A stretch of DNA of 64,000 bases from Trochalopteron elliotii (Eukaryota; Chordata; Aves; Passeriformes; Leiothrichidae). Positions 47,259-61,800 of this stretch are shown one piece after another; position 1 is the stretch's first letter; each line of letters starts with the position of its first letter. The translations under genes were made by a program, and so were the position numbers. Below the pieces are notes generated by a model. That model made no database searches. It saw only the letters and a program-made list of their open reading frames with translations, and was not told the origin of the DNA. The stretch covers positions 248,827 to 312,826 of the forward strand of contig JANPWX010020521.1 of assembly GCA_024734555.1 (NCBI GenBank), given 5' to 3'.

Positions 47259-50200
47259 CTCAGAACTACTCAAATCTTTATATTCTCTGCATATATAGAG
47301 ATATATTTTAAATCCCCATCACGTCATTGCAAGTATAGTTAAAACTCTGTGAGGGACTGTACTCAAAACAATTGGAATAAACATTCACAAATAAAGCAAC
47401 ATATTTGGAAGTTTTGCCATATTTCTGACCATTTTTTTAGGAAACAAGAGAAAGACCTCCTATAGCAACTATTAGTTTCTTTTTTCACAGCACCTATTAG
47501 CTTTATTTTTGTCTTAATAGAAAGAAAAAACAACAACGGAGGCACGTTTAAACATCACAGTTGACAACTTAACTAGGAAGAAATAAGTAAAAATTCAGTA
47601 ATTTGATGGATTTACAGCGCATATCAGAAAATACAGTAATCACATAGGCAGCTGGCTTAAGGGAAATAAACATAAGTGGTTTACAGAATGCAGAACAAAA
47701 TTCTGTAGTACTCTTCCACAACAAAGTGTGAAGGTTGGAATCAGAAATGGAATGGAATGGAATCAGAAATGGAATCAGGAGCACAACACATGAAGTAATA
47801 TAAAATAAACTTCTCATGTCTACTGGAATCATTGTCTAGAGTGTGATCTCTGATTTAAAGGAAGTTAAGCCCAGCAACTGATAGAAGACAGAAACTGCTT
47901 CAGGGAATGGAGAGATCTAACCAATATTGAATATTAAGGGGGTTTCATATTTGTTGTCCATTAATATTAATACAATAGGCAAAAACTTCATTTTCAGAGC
48001 ACTTCTCATTAGCCCATCATGCAGGTCTAGTGCTGTTGCTTCCCAGAAACCTGACTGGATTAAAATTCTGACTGTCTTGACCTTTTGGTTATATCAAAAG
48101 CAGATTTTGAGTGGATAATAAACAGAGATCATCTCAGTATTGTTGCTTTTGAAGTATTTTAGACATATAGTCTTTTATACAGACAAGCTGAAAGTAATTG
48201 CCAAATTTCTTATGACTTTCTTTTACAATTTCATGGCCAAACCTAGAAAAAATTAATTTCAATTTCTTTCTTTTTTTTTTTTTTTTTGATACTGAATTTA
48301 AAGTCTCTGACAATCTCTGAAATTTTAGTTATGGAGGATGTGTGAAATCACACACATATAATTGCAGGCAGCTTTAGGACTCAATTTGGAGTCCTTTGAA
48401 ACCTGAACAGAGCTAAGTCCCTTAAGCCCTGTAACGGATAAAAAGTTTGCAGGCCTTAAATGTCTGGCTTTTAATTACTATCTATAAAATAGTTACAAAA
48501 ATATTTTCTTGTCTTGACTTATCTATTTGGGGTGTAAGGAGCTCAGCAGCAAGAGCTCTGCAGGGATGTGTTTTGCAGCTCTCAGTGCAGTTGCTCTTTC
48601 TATCACTCCCAAAGCTCCCAGGAGCTGCAGATGCAATACAATTCTTTTTGACAACTGGTGCAAGTCCCTGTATTTAACATTCTATCCAGTGACACTTCCA
48701 GAAAGTCTCAATCTTTGTATTTGGAAAAAAAAAATAAATCTTCCTTTCTACTAATAAAATTGTTGCCTGGAAATATATTGCTTTCTATTGAAATGCTGTC
48801 AAGTACTGAGGTTAACACCCTGATAGTACCAATCACATTCAAAATGACAAATGTCTACCAGTAAGCCTCCTTCTCCAGACAGATGCTTCCAACTCACTTG
48901 CTGTGATGGACAGATAGAGGTAATAGATCTGTATCACTGAATGGGAGTCTTGTGAAAATTTTAAAGCTTCTACTGCCTCAATCAGACTTAGATGTCTTCC
49001 AGCACTATCAGAATATGCATCTATTTTAAAGTCATACTATTATGAGTTTCTTGTTTCCTAAAACCCTAAACAAAACCGAAATGTTCACAAAGAAAAAATA
49101 AGCTACTGCATTTTTTAAAGACTGATTGTGATGAAATGATCAAACATTTCCAGCAGACAGTGAGAGCAAGCTGAGGAGACTGAAAGAAGAGAACCTGAAA
49201 AGGACAATCAGAGAAATAAAACAGAAGGAAGATTTCACATCATGCTGTTACGGGCAGAGCAGTCTGACCCCTGGGAATTTTATTTAATTTATTTTAATGT
49301 CAAGCAACATAAATTTTGATTACTGGGGGGAAAAAAGGGGACATTATTACATAACATTAAAACAAAATTCCATTCCCTTTCACATGCTCAACTTCAAACA
49401 TATCCTCCCCCACCTTCAGTCTCAACATTCCTCACCTTCAATGCCTCTAGTGCTCAGTCCTTCCTTATCCACTCTTTCTGCTTTCGCTCTCACTGTAACA
49501 GCTCTCTGACACCCAAATTATCAAAGTACTTAATGCAGTAATTATCAAATTAAACGAGATTTGGACAGAATACTCTCTTCATACACAAATATTTTGGTAA
49601 ATTCATGTCCTGTGCCAAAATAAGGATTTCAAAAACTTTAAAAAGCCACCCCAAAACAAAACCAACACAACAACAACAATTAAATAATCAAACAAAACCA
49701 AATCCCAAATACAAAGTAAAATCCAGGCTGGCATTTAAATCTATAAAAGATGGAGTGCGGAATTTTAGATTATAAAAACCTTTATTAAAATTATGTGGTA
49801 ACCTTATTTCTGCTTGAGTAATAATTTAGTGGACAGCTGTTTTTTTAAGAATTCCAACTTTTGTCAGTAAAGTAGGTAAATATTGAGAATTAATTATACT
49901 GATAGTGCTTGACATTATAATTTATATTTTAAATGTTTAATACTGTTATTATAATTAATATTAAAGAGACTGGCAAATTTACGCATAGTCTTGGAATTAT
50001 TTTTTTCAATAATTTAGATTATAAATTTTCACTTACTATAAATGCCAGGGAAATTATCAAACACTATCTTTTTGTCTAGCCTTCATGAAAAACTTCATCT
50101 GCTGCTAATTACAGGTGCATAAATGACAAAATTCAAGGGATAGGGGAAAAAAAACCATTTTCATTTCTCTTTCTTTTTCTGTACTCAGTTATTCCCCTCT

Positions 50201-50920
50201 ATGGATCAGTTTGCAGCCACCTCAGCAGAACTTTTTCCATGGATCTTGTCCCAGGCTAGTGTAGAATTTCTTTATACACTGCTACACTGGAGAGCTGTTG
50301 TAGTGTCCCTGTATTGAAGGAAATTTTCTTTATTCAAGGGTTTCCTTTATCTTAAAGGAGATGCAAACATGGTTAAAAAAAATAAATAAATAAAAACCCA
50401 AAACAGTTTTGCAGTTTATGCTTTTCAAATCTTGAAATGATCAATAGCTTCTTCTCTTGCTGCCAGTTGTAACAGACACCACTAGTGCAACAAACCTCAT
50501 GTTTATGAGCTCCAGATCACAGTATGAAGTCAGATGCACTTGCAGGGAAATTTTCCTAGATATACTTTCATTAACTGTGTTAACAGAATAGAAATAGGAG
50601 CAGCTACCCAGACACAGTGGAATCTAGTAAAATTAAAGGAATGTGAGTTGAAGACACAGAATGTAACTTTTTGAGGCATATCTGAGTTTCCTATTATATT
50701 TTTTCTTTCTCGTAAATTCGCATGCTTGTGTTAGCAGTTAATTTTGGGACATCATGTTGAAAAGATGAAAAGAAAAAATAAGACATTTATTTTTTAATTA
50801 AATAATTTTTCCCTGTGCCTTCTCTAAACTATAACTGGACTATTTTCAATACAATGTTTTTTTGTCCATGGTTTTTTTGTTGGTTTGTTTGTGGTGTTTT
50901 GGTTTGTGTTTTATGTTTTG
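47259..50920. other. AT-rich intergenic sequence, no gene seen
   Basis: Only short frames. Includes a poly(T) run at 48270-48287 and a small tandem of GGAATGGAATCAGAAATGG type near 47735-47780. Confidence 0.5.
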
Positions 50921-51009
50921 TGTTTTGTTTTGTTTTGTTTTGTTTTGTTTTGTTTTGTTTTGTTTTGTTTTGTTTTGTTTTGTTTTGTTTTGTTTTGTTT
51001 TGTTTTGTT
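50921..51009 (+). repeat. (TTTTG)n pentanucleotide microsatellite
   Basis: About seventeen near-perfect TTTTG units extend from a less regular T/G-rich lead (50871-50920). The apparent Phe-Cys-Val-Leu repeat frames on the plus strand and Lys-Gln-Asn-Thr frames on the minus strand are translations of this repeat, not proteins. Confidence 0.95.
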
Positions 51010-53250
51010 GTGGAGATGTGGCTGGTACAGATTACAGACATGGCTCTTTTCAATGCACAGAAGCAAGACTTGCCCTATGAGATCACAGAGTGGTTAGCAT
51101 TTCTTCCCTACTTTGTACAAGGCAGGACTGGATTCTTTGCCTCTTTACCTGTCTGAAATGTGAAACACTTACCAATGTATTTGCATTTGCCATGCACATT
51201 CCCTGCAGAATTGTTTCAAAGAGCTGGAGATTTTAGTGAATAAATCAGTAGAATTATTTTTGCTTTTGCCTTCCATCATATAGGAGAGGTTTTCTCATGA
51301 AAAGCAGGTGCAGTAAGTCCTATGAATTTAGAACTCTTCTTACTTCTCACAGTTTAGTACATTTTGGTTTCTTAAAAGCTAAGGAAAAAAAACTGTGACT
51401 ACTGAAAATCCAGACTGATGACTACAGAACTAAGCTTCCTTCCTAAGATATTTGATTTCAAAATATATTTACTATTAAGGCAGGGACAGGTCCAGCCTCA
51501 TGAGGAGCCACAATAAGGTTTCAAGCACTGATCCTAGGGGCAGCCACGGCCAGATTCTACACCTTGCATTTCTTTTACACTTGCTTCAAAATATATTCCT
51601 CTCAGACTGGATCCAAAATATAAATTTAAAAGTTACCATTTTCTCCTATGGTGAATGCTGAATTTTGTGTTCTAGCAAGTTTTCTGCTGGAGAAGAGAGA
51701 CTTGGAGCCCTTCAACAATATTTGCTTTGCATTCACAGAAGGAACAAGCTATGTACTTCTCGATTTTCCATCTTTATCCAGTAGAGCTGACATGACCAAT
51801 TTTCTGTTTAAGTATTCATTGCTAGCAAATTCTTTAGTCATGAATACAAAACAATTTTATTTGTAGCTTTCAGCAGCAATGCCCTCAAAATTTCCCTTCC
51901 TGGGCAGGTGTATAAAATACAGGCATACCTGCATTTTATCCCTCAGCAAATTTTGTCATTATTGAAAAAGATGAAAATTCTTGGAGATGTTATTAACTAC
52001 CTTTAGGTCCTTTTATCAGAAAAACATGGAATTCCTTTTCCCCTTGCTGTAAAACTACTGCACATTTTTAACCATTCTGAAACATCTAAACAAGTGTAAT
52101 TTGAAGCTTTTGGTATGGTGGGTAAATAGTGCATTCTGAAGATAAAGCAAATTACTTTTGCCAGGTGCTCACAAGTACACACCCAGCTACCAGCTCCTGG
52201 AAGCACTTTAGCTGCAATGTGAGGGCCAAATGAGAGCACAAAGCCTGAGCAGCACTGCTCCTGTGGTGTCAGTGCAGAGGTGCAAACACCTGATCAGCAG
52301 AGGCTGGACATAGTCACTGGGAAATAAAACCAAGGCTTCTGTCTCTGCACAGCCCCACAGACAGCCTGCCAAGGCTCCTGTTTAACTGAGGAAAAATCCC
52401 CTTTAGATATTTACTGATGGACCTTCCCTCACAGAGGGAAAAAGCAGAGATAGTGACTGGATATATTTAATTTCTGAGTCTATAAAATAATTTGGCTGAG
52501 TATCAACATCTATTAGTTATTGTTAGTTGGGTAAAAAGCACTGCTTATCTCTAATGTGAAATAAATAACTGTTTTAGATAAAGTAATGATGTGAAATGCT
52601 TTCAGACAGCTAGAAGGAATAACAGAATTCTAATTGAATCCATTATTTTATGGGGTCACCAACAAAAATATATAGCCTTGATAGAAGCTTTGTAAAAGAT
52701 TCATTAGTGCTTTAAATATATTTTTGTCATTTGTCATTGACATGCTACCTTAACTGCAGCAATAAAAGCTTGCACTATCTTCCATTATGGGTGTTATTGT
52801 TCATATAATCAAGAGCTAAAAGCAATATGCAAATGTAGGGACTAAGCAGTAATGAACACTTTTAGTTATCATTGTCTTGCACAGAAATAATGGGATAAAT
52901 ATTCCATAATGAATATGTTCTTGGAGAACAAGTCTTTGGCAAGGAAATTCTTGTTGCTACAGAAACCTGTGGAGTGTTTTTTCACAAGATTTGGAGGAAA
53001 ATGGCTCATATGACCTTTGAAATATGCTTCCCCCTTTCTGAAGTGCAACTCAGTATTAGCTGCTGGATCCATTTGTGAAAGATAAGAATCACTACCTCCG
53101 GGCATTATTTTTCTTCTTGTTAGGAATAAACTTAGGACAGCAGACAGTGTAAAGTGACTGTCCCTTTTGTAAGGAGATATCCAAGGATTCCTGGAATCTG
53201 TTAAGACTTTGGAGGTGACATAAACAAACAAATCAACTTTCTTTTCTTCT
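51010..53250. other. Intergenic sequence, no gene seen
   Basis: Ordinary AT-rich unique DNA. The 120-codon minus frame at 52869-53231 has no recognisable motif. Confidence 0.5.
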
Positions 53251-53280
53251 CCCCTCCCCTCCCCTCCCCTCCCCTCCCCT
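53251..53280 (+). repeat. (CCCCT)6 simple repeat at gap edge
   Basis: Six perfect CCCCT units end 16 bases before the N run. The complementary strand is (AGGGG)6. Confidence 0.95.
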
Positions 53281-53296
53281 TTAACTCACACGCTTA

Positions 53297-53681
53297 NNNN
53301 NNNNNNNNNNNNNNNNNNNNNNNNNNNNNNNNNNNNNNNNNNNNNNNNNNNNNNNNNNNNNNNNNNNNNNNNNNNNNNNNNNNNNNNNNNNNNNNNNNNN
53401 NNNNNNNNNNNNNNNNNNNNNNNNNNNNNNNNNNNNNNNNNNNNNNNNNNNNNNNNNNNNNNNNNNNNNNNNNNNNNNNNNNNNNNNNNNNNNNNNNNNN
53501 NNNNNNNNNNNNNNNNNNNNNNNNNNNNNNNNNNNNNNNNNNNNNNNNNNNNNNNNNNNNNNNNNNNNNNNNNNNNNNNNNNNNNNNNNNNNNNNNNNNN
53601 NNNNNNNNNNNNNNNNNNNNNNNNNNNNNNNNNNNNNNNNNNNNNNNNNNNNNNNNNNNNNNNNNNNNNNNNNNNNNNNNN
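53297..53681. other. Assembly gap (385 N)
   Basis: Unsequenced bases. The three minus-strand open frames drawn through this gap (53281-53929) are artefacts of reading N as coding. Confidence 0.99.
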
Positions 53682-56600
53682 ACAGCTGTTTTCCTCCTCT
53701 TCCATAGATATAATTCTTTTCCTTGACTAGGAAAAATGCTCCAGTCTTCAGTAACACAATTTTTCAGTTTCTCTTTGTCCCTAATTTCAAAACGTGCCTT
53801 CACTCTTAGTGCAGTGTGTGAAGGAACCCTCAAGTGCCCCCAGCTTAAACCAGAAGTAAGCAACCCTCTCTTTTCTATTTTTTCCCTAATTGTCCACTTT
53901 CTGGATTCTCTCAGGTCTTTTCTCTCCACAAGACTCTTCTCTTTTGTTAGTGCACCACTGATTCAAGTCAAAGTCAATTTGCTGCAGTGAGCTCAGTGAT
54001 TTTTTTTTTTTTTTTTGCAGCTAAATCATATCCAGAGTCTTAAAGGAGCTGTATCAAGTCTGCACAAGTTGTTCTGATCAAGACACCTCCTGTAAATCTC
54101 TTCTAGTGTGGTCTTCTACTGTGAAAGGCAAACAGCATCACTTCAGAGCAGTGTCACAGCCCAAAATAATGGAAATAATAGAAAACAAAAAACCCCAAAA
54201 CCCAAAATCTCAAAAAATCCCCTAACATTGGGAATAGAATAAGCTTCAAACTGTGTCTTCAGTGCACTGTAAAAATATAGGAAGAAGTCTCAAAGTGATT
54301 TTAATTAGTGGACTAAGACTTACTAATGTTTTCTTATTTTTGTTTGAAACACAAGGTGTTTCAGCCCTCTTACTGAGACAGTACATAATTACTGCACATA
54401 TCCACAGAAATTTTGGGGAAGGAGGATGTTTGTACATCTACAAGGTGTTTTAGATGCATGCCCAAATATCCCAGCGATAGACAACTCTATGCTCATGAAG
54501 CGTGTCTTCAGGATTGTTTTCTTTGTTCAATATATATTTGGGGCCACGTGGCTGTGTATTCAGAACACTACATACAGGAATAGAAAAATTCTACATTTGT
54601 TAACATAAATCTGATTAAAAATAATGAAAGGGCTTTGGAAAGGTAAAAATTGCTCTTCTAATTTCAATTCATATTTTGTAAGCAAACCACAAGAGACCTG
54701 ATTTCACTTCAGCACTTAGAAGCAAGAAGAAATTGGTGCGTAATGGTTTACAAACCAGCCAGGCAGCACAACAACAAGTACTGGAATAAATTAAATTAAT
54801 GATGTGCTTTCCAAACAAGATAGCATTTGTCAAAAATAATTCTGTTAGCTATAATATGCCTTGTCTTTTATTCAGCTATAAATGCCAGAGTCTGTTGCTG
54901 GTCCAAGGATATGAGGTGAGACCCTGGGCTGTGTCCTCACAGCACTGTGTAATTTGCCACTGGCTAATTTGCTTTCTGCCTCTTTGCTCATTCTTTTCCC
55001 TCTCTACCTCATAGCTCTGAAAGGTAAGAAATTATTTTACAGTTTCATCTAAGAAATCTTCTGAGTCCATCTCACTTCTTAGAGATAAGAAGGAACTGAA
55101 ATCAATATGTGATTTAGCAAGTCTCCAGGGGCAATGAGACACCAGATACACAAAACAAACTTATGACCAGGGGCAGAGCCAAACTTGTCTCCCCCAGAAC
55201 AGCTTCCTTTGATGGCTGAAAATCTCAGGTTCACCTCAAAGTCAAATAGAAACAAAATCCCTGAAACTGCAATGATGCAAAACCTGTTCGTCTGATTAGC
55301 ATATAAACTTTCTTTGTCTTTTAGATGAGGATTAAGCAACAGCTACTTCAGTTTCACATTTCTGACCTCGTCTCCTGCTTCTGCCTGAAGAAAACTTTAG
55401 CATTGTCTACACTTGTCCAGCAATGCCAATGACCTTCTCTCCCATCTAGGTCCCATAAATGTGGCTGGAGGTGTTAATGGTGATAATCCCATCTCAGAAA
55501 ATTATTGCCAGGCCATCCGTGGTTCAGATGCAGAAGGGAACTGGCAGCCAACCTGTACTTGCATAAATGACCCTTCAACACAAATGTGAACAGCAATGAA
55601 GGAATGATACAAGCATTGATTATTAAATTACTGGAAACATCAACAAATATTAGCTCATTTCCCTTGGTCAAGTGTAAAGGGATTGTTCTTACAAATAAGG
55701 AAAAACTAAACTTGTAGCTGAAGATCCATCAAGATCAGGGCCCTGCTCCTGTTCCTCTCTACTAATTCACTAAAGTAAAAGCTCTTCTCAAAAGACTCTG
55801 TGTCAGAGCCTCATGCCCACATTCTTCAATCTAATCTTAAAAATGAACCTGCCTGAACCTGCCCTGACTTTAGGAGTCTGAATCTTGAAGGGTTAGATTC
55901 AAACATTTGGAGCTTTTCAACTTACATGTATCATTGTTTAACGCTTTGGCTTAAATTGTATACATAAAATAATAACAAAAAGAACTATGATGATCAATAG
56001 CTTCAGTCAATGTATACAGCAATCACCTGGAAATAAATATTTGCTGGAAGAGGTGAATGAAATTCTTATACTTCAAAATATGGCTCTTTGCAGAAAAAGA
56101 GTAAAGGGATATGATAAAAATCATGACTGAGAACAATTAATCAATAACTGCAGCATAATTGCATTTGTTGCTGTTTCAGTCAATGAAATATCTCACCCAC
56201 CTCAACCTGTAGTTGTGGAGCAAATTAATATACATAACTCAAGAACAACTCTGGCACTTCTACAGGAAAGGATCCCCGGGCAGAGAGATCTTGGTGCTCT
56301 CCTCCTTTCTTTTGTAAAAAAAAAAAAAAAAGCTCTTAAAGCCGATTTTGACACATTACCTGCATTGATACTGAAAATTCATTGACAACAGACTTTTTGA
56401 TTGATTAGCAATAGCAGCTTCCTTGGTATGAGGAAGAGATATACTATTACAGGCCTTTCTTTCCTTGCTATAGCACAGATCTGTTTGGTATTTCAGAAAT
56501 TATTTTTGCACCTGTCTCTCATTTTTAATGATTGTGGAAGACACATTCAAAGATGTGAGGAAAATGGATATGGAAACAGAACGTGTCATCACCATGGGTT

Positions 56601-58345
56601 TGTATGGCATGCAGGCAGTACAGGGCAGAATAGTGGCATGCAACAGTTAAAACTGTTTACTTTGATCCCACTTCCCAAGATTATATGAAACACAGATGTT
56701 CCTTCCAGCTTTTGCTTTTCATTTTTTTTCCTAGCTTCACATAGTAAAATACTGCAACAGGAAATCTTTAATTTGGGGAATTATTGATTATAAGAATAAG
56801 CCAGATGTTGTTATGCGTGATTATTTAACTCCGTAGTAGAGGTTTAATAATGGAATTTTTGTTTTATTCAGCTTCTTCATTGTGGAATCTTTCCCAGAAC
56901 CTCTGTGGAGGAATGCAAAACTTCAGTGAACCCTGAGAGCTTTCATGGTTCCTGCCACTTTTCACTCCAGAGGATCTGAGCCAAGTAATTAAACAAGATG
57001 GAGCTGAAATCAAACCTTGCAAGCCCAGCAACCAACAGATTTATAGAGAGCAGCAAAAATGCCTTTTTTGTTGTGGTTGCTTTTGTTTGTGTTTGAATTG
57101 TCACAAAGTCCAGTAAATGGCTCAGTTCTATCACAGTCAGAGGGAGGAAAGATTCATGGCACTGCTGGGCAAAAAAAAAATTACTCAGTATGATCATTAA
57201 CATTTATTTCACACTTTTCATTTAGAGCTCTTAGATAGCCTTTAAAAGCAATGGAAATTTCAATGAGTTTCAATGACTAAGTGTATCTTAAGAAAAAAGA
57301 ACTAGCAAGTTGCTTCCCCTTTAATTGAAGTTCTCCATTGCAATCATGATAGCATTAAGGAAAGAATTAAACTCCTTGTGCACTGTAGCTGCATTTCACA
57401 GAGACAAAATACATAGATGCAGACCAAGATTAAATCCATTAGAGGACTTTGTAGTGGTATTATCTATCATAGGCATATATTACTCCTCACATTTACATTT
57501 TTTTTTCATTTCAAATGTCCATTTTCTCGTTATTTGCATCCTCCGGTTTTCTTACAGAGGTCACAGTGTTTGCTCTGGATTGGGCTAAAATTCCACTTAG
57601 TTGACCATTTTGTTTAGAACAACACATGCTGCTTACCAGCAGGGCACGAGAACTGTTTTCCTTCTTGGACAATGTGGTGAGACATTTATTTCACGTTGTG
57701 GGAAGCCTCTGCAGTTCAGAGCATCACGTTTTGGGTGCTACCAGTCTGTTGTTTCGCCAGTTCAAATAACGCGGCCATTTCCTTCTAGAGTTGTTATAGT
57801 AGTGCAAAAATCAACAGATTAAGGTCCAGCCACTGGATACAGAGAGTTTTGTTAGAAAACAGACAATATTCTGCCTGATTGCTTGAGGAGATAATGTCAC
57901 CATCCAGACTGGAGGCACACAGTACAGGATGCTGCCTACACCAAGGAGACAATTTAGGATCTCCACATCTCAGTGAAGAGGGTAAGGATAAAGTAGGGAA
58001 CAAGTAAAAGCATTAGGTTCAAGTGGCCCGGTCTCTTGAAAGGACACATGTCTCCCTTACAGGAGTCTCTTCCTAAACTCTCCAAAAGCTAAGGAATGAG
58101 AATACTCTTTACTACTTCTGATACACCAAATTGCATTTTTCCAGTCTACAGAATGTTCAAAGGCAGTAGGCTCTGAGGACCCAGCCTCAGGGCAGTTTAA
58201 AATGACTATTTTCCATACCCAGGAAATGAATTTTCTCAGAGTTTTATCTATACATGTGTAGAGCTGGCTTGTGATGGCTCAGTGTTCAGAAAGCATGCCA
58301 GTTTTTACTGTTATTTCCTAGCAAGCATAGGTCTGTCTTCCAGCA
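53682..58345. other. Intergenic sequence, no gene recognised
   Basis: AT-rich with poly(T) at 54001-54017 and poly(A) at 56317-56331. An A/C-rich patch lies at 54183-54225. Frames up to 95 codons, none convincing. Confidence 0.5.
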
Positions 58346-58868
58346 GGTATGAAACATGATCTTAAATCCTGCATTCAGTTTTGGGGCTTTCAATTCAGGA
58401 GAACATCAAGGGGCTGGCGTGAGTCCAGAGAAGGGAGCAGAGCTGGAGAAGGGTCTGGAGCAGCAGGTGAGGCTGAGGGAGCTGTGGGGGCTCAGCCTGG
58501 AGAAAAGGAGGCTCAGGGGGGTACTTCTCATTCTCTACAACTCCCTGACAGGAGAGTGTGGTGAGGTGGGTGACAGTGTCTTCTCCCAGAGAAGTGACAG
58601 GATGAGAGGAAATGGCTCAGGTTGTGCCATTGCATGTTTAGACTGGATATTAGGAACCTTTTTTTTTTTCACAGAAAGGGTTGTAAACCATTGGAATTGA
58701 CTGCTCATGGAAACAGTAGAGTCAACAGCCCTGGAGGCATGCAAAAAATGTGCAGCTACTGCACTTGAGGACATGGTTTAGTGGTGAACGTGAGATAGTG
58801 GTGCTGGGTTAAAAACTGGACTTGATTTTAGAGGTCTTTTCTAAGCTGAGCAATCCTGACTCTTTGTC
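58346..58868 (+). mobile_element. CR1 LINE 3' region, plus orientation
   Basis: Forward CR1 text runs from about GAAACATGATC, including GGGGCTCAGCCTGGAGAAAA near 58487, GGCTCAGGGGGGTACTTCTC near 58511, TCTCTACAACTCCCTGACAG near 58533 and TTAGACTGGATATTAGGAA near 58638. It ends at GAGGTCTTTTCTAAGCTGAG near 58832. A T10 insertion splits the GGAAC-TTTTTTTTTT-CACAG segment. The terminal octamers are not preserved. The 114-codon plus frame inside is a chance frame. Confidence 0.92.
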
Positions 58869-61800
58869 TCTGGCACCCTGCTTGTGCCACAGACCTATTC
58901 ATAAATATCTAGAACACAAGAGTTTTTTAAAATTTCTTGTTCCTTTCTCCCTCACCACTCTGTTAAGTTCCTGACAGCAGCATGAGAAATTCTGGCAGCA
59001 TTTTCAGTATTGCTCTGTTCCAATCCTCTTCCTTCAGCTCTGCTAACCCAAGCACAGAGTGAGCAGAGACTGCTCTGTCGGTGGGGCATCCAAATGTTGC
59101 TAATGAAATTTCACGGGAGGCAGCATGGAAAAACCCTGGCAACATATGATAGGGGGAAAAATGGAGTTTTAAAAATCAAAGATAATCCCTTCAAAGGAAA
59201 GCATCCCTGCTAGAATATTCACATCACAGATCCCAGTTTTTGGGTCAGCTTTAAAGGCCAGGATGGACTTTCTGAGCCAGACATCAGCTGAACATCACTG
59301 GCATGAAGATTTCAACATGGGGCAGCTAGTCATTGGGATGTTTTCCCACTTTATTATTTATGGGGAAGGAACAGAGAAGGAAAACAACAGTAAGTATTTA
59401 TTGCTAAGTTTGCCCACAGCATTCATCACAAGGCTACTACTGTTTAATGTGATTGCATTCAGTAGAGTCATGGATCAATAGAGTTCTGATAAGTGCTTTG
59501 GAAGGACTGGAAAACAAGGAAAAAGTTTTTCCCCGGACTGCCTTGAACTTGTGGATGCTTTTGATCAGTGGGGGAGTGTGTGTGTCCTCAGACAGAGAAC
59601 CTGCTGTTTTCATAGTGCAAGCCTTGAATCCCACACTCTGCACTGGAAAGTTGGTGCAAAGGAGCCAGAGAATGAAAAAAATCCAGCAATGTGTTGTAAC
59701 TGGAAAACTGGTTTGGAAAATGACACATTAAATAATAAACTTGAGCTGTTCTGCATTCAGCCTAAAGCTGTGTTTGTCTTGGCAAAGACATCTGAATGTT
59801 TTGGTCCCACTGAGGAATGGAAATGACCCCTCAGCCAAAAAAAGTTGTGGGGGTGCCTAATCCAGTGGTTTAATCTCTCTTCACCCAGTCAGCTGTAATG
59901 GCCTGAGGATCACACAGAATGGACAGGTATTAACACCTTTCTGCAGTTCAGCAGGAGACCAGAGAGGCTGTGCAAGGGCATATTAAATAGCCCTAGAAAA
60001 CCAATATTTAACACTTAAATAGCCCTCTTTGTACCAGTGCAGTCCAGCCATCAGATGAAAGATAAGTGACATAATGTTGTGTAGATTCGTTGTAGCTTAA
60101 GACAAAGTTTATTTGGAAAGAAAGAGAAGTTTTTATTATGCTCATGTATATTTAGTTAATCTCCTCTCCTATCTTTGCCCTCAGCTTTTTCTCAACGTTT
60201 TTTCAGAAGCCTGAGAAAGTATTCATGAGAAAAAAACATATTCCTTCCCCCTCCAGGTCAGAGACAGAAGAAATCAGGAGAACATTTGAGTTCTTTTTCT
60301 AAACCACACAGCATCATTCCTAGTCCATAGCAATGGAAGTTTAACATTACAAGTGTTTATTGTTAGAATAAAGTAAATCCAAAATCAACAGGTCCAAGCT
60401 TTCAGCTTGGTCGTATCTGGCGGTTTGACAGGACAGTGACCTTCATGATCATTTGCTCACTCTCATGTCATTATTATCTTCTGAGTAAATCTATAACTTT
60501 AGTTCAGGTTAAGCATTTGAACAGTGTGAATTAAATGAATATTACTCCATAGAAATTTTTTAAAAATATCAAAAAAAAATCATGGCCTTTAATCTAATGC
60601 TGACAAAGAATGATAATAGAAACAAAAGGCAGAAGGCAGAAGTTTACAAAACTGCTCACCAGGGTTTAGGTTTCCCATTGCAAACAAGTACTGCTGTAGG
60701 AAATGCAATCACTGCTGGTGTTGCTGCCAGATTCTCAGCTGACAAAACCTGGCATTAATTAAATTCAGTCCATTGAATTTTATACTTGTTAAACAAATCT
60801 GTGAGCTTGATTGTTTATTTGGCTGGTTGGTTTGTTTTATGTCTCTTTGGCAAAAACAACGCTCACACTGGTTGCTAAATTTGCTTCCAGAGTTATTTAA
60901 TTTCTACCCTTTTCAGGTTTTGTGTCTTTCTTCCCTCACTTGTGGCAATCAGGAAATCTTTTGTGTTTATAACCACAGACTTCATCCCTGGAAATCTTGT
61001 TCAGAGCACAAGCTCAGTCACCTCAGTGCTCAGTGGAGCAGAGTCAGTCCTCACCGGCAGTGCTGTTCTTATTGAAACTACTCCCAATGTCTTCTCTGTC
61101 CAACCAGCTGTCAAAGATGCTTTCCCTTTTCCTTCCAGAGCCCTTGCAGTGTGTTTGTGAATTCCACAATCCTGTGAAATTTGTCCTGTGTTCTTCCAGG
61201 CACAGCTTTTGCTAATCATTTGTGTCACAGAAGTGGAACTACCTCTGCTGGGCTGGGTGATGGGTGTTCCATCCCATCCTATAAGTAATCCCCACAAAAC
61301 TCCTGCAGCAGCAGTTTACCTTGTCGAAAAGGTGGGTGGATATAAGTAATTTTAACTCCTGTGTCAGCAGGTTGGACAAAAATATTATTCCACGGAGACC
61401 AGAACTGATATTCTGGTTAAGAGAATAAAGAATTAAACTCTCAGAGACAGTTTCTCAGTCACAATAATATCATCAGCTTAGAGTATGGCCCATTACCAGA
61501 AGATGAATTTTGGACAGCACAGTAAGTACACCACCAGTTTCCTGCCACTGCTTAGGTGGAAGAGCAGGAGTGATTTCATCCTCTTCTGTAAATATGGTAG
61601 GTCCAACAGAGTTAATTCATTTCCCTTTTCTCATCAAGTGGTGTTCACATCCATATTTTCTTTCCAATTTCCATTAACAATCCTGTGTTGAACGTGGATT
61701 TCAGCCCAGACTACCTGTCTGCCCCATGTAAGAAGTGATACTGCCCCCAACTCGGTTGTGGTATTTTAGAAATGTTAGGCAGGCACTTTCAGAGATGTAT

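Noticed and set aside
50815..51156. Hydrophobic Phe-Cys-Val-Leu repeat protein
   Set aside because: Direct translation of the (TTTTG)n microsatellite.
53281..53929. 139-211 codon minus-strand frames
   Set aside because: Mostly N bases of the assembly gap translated as X.
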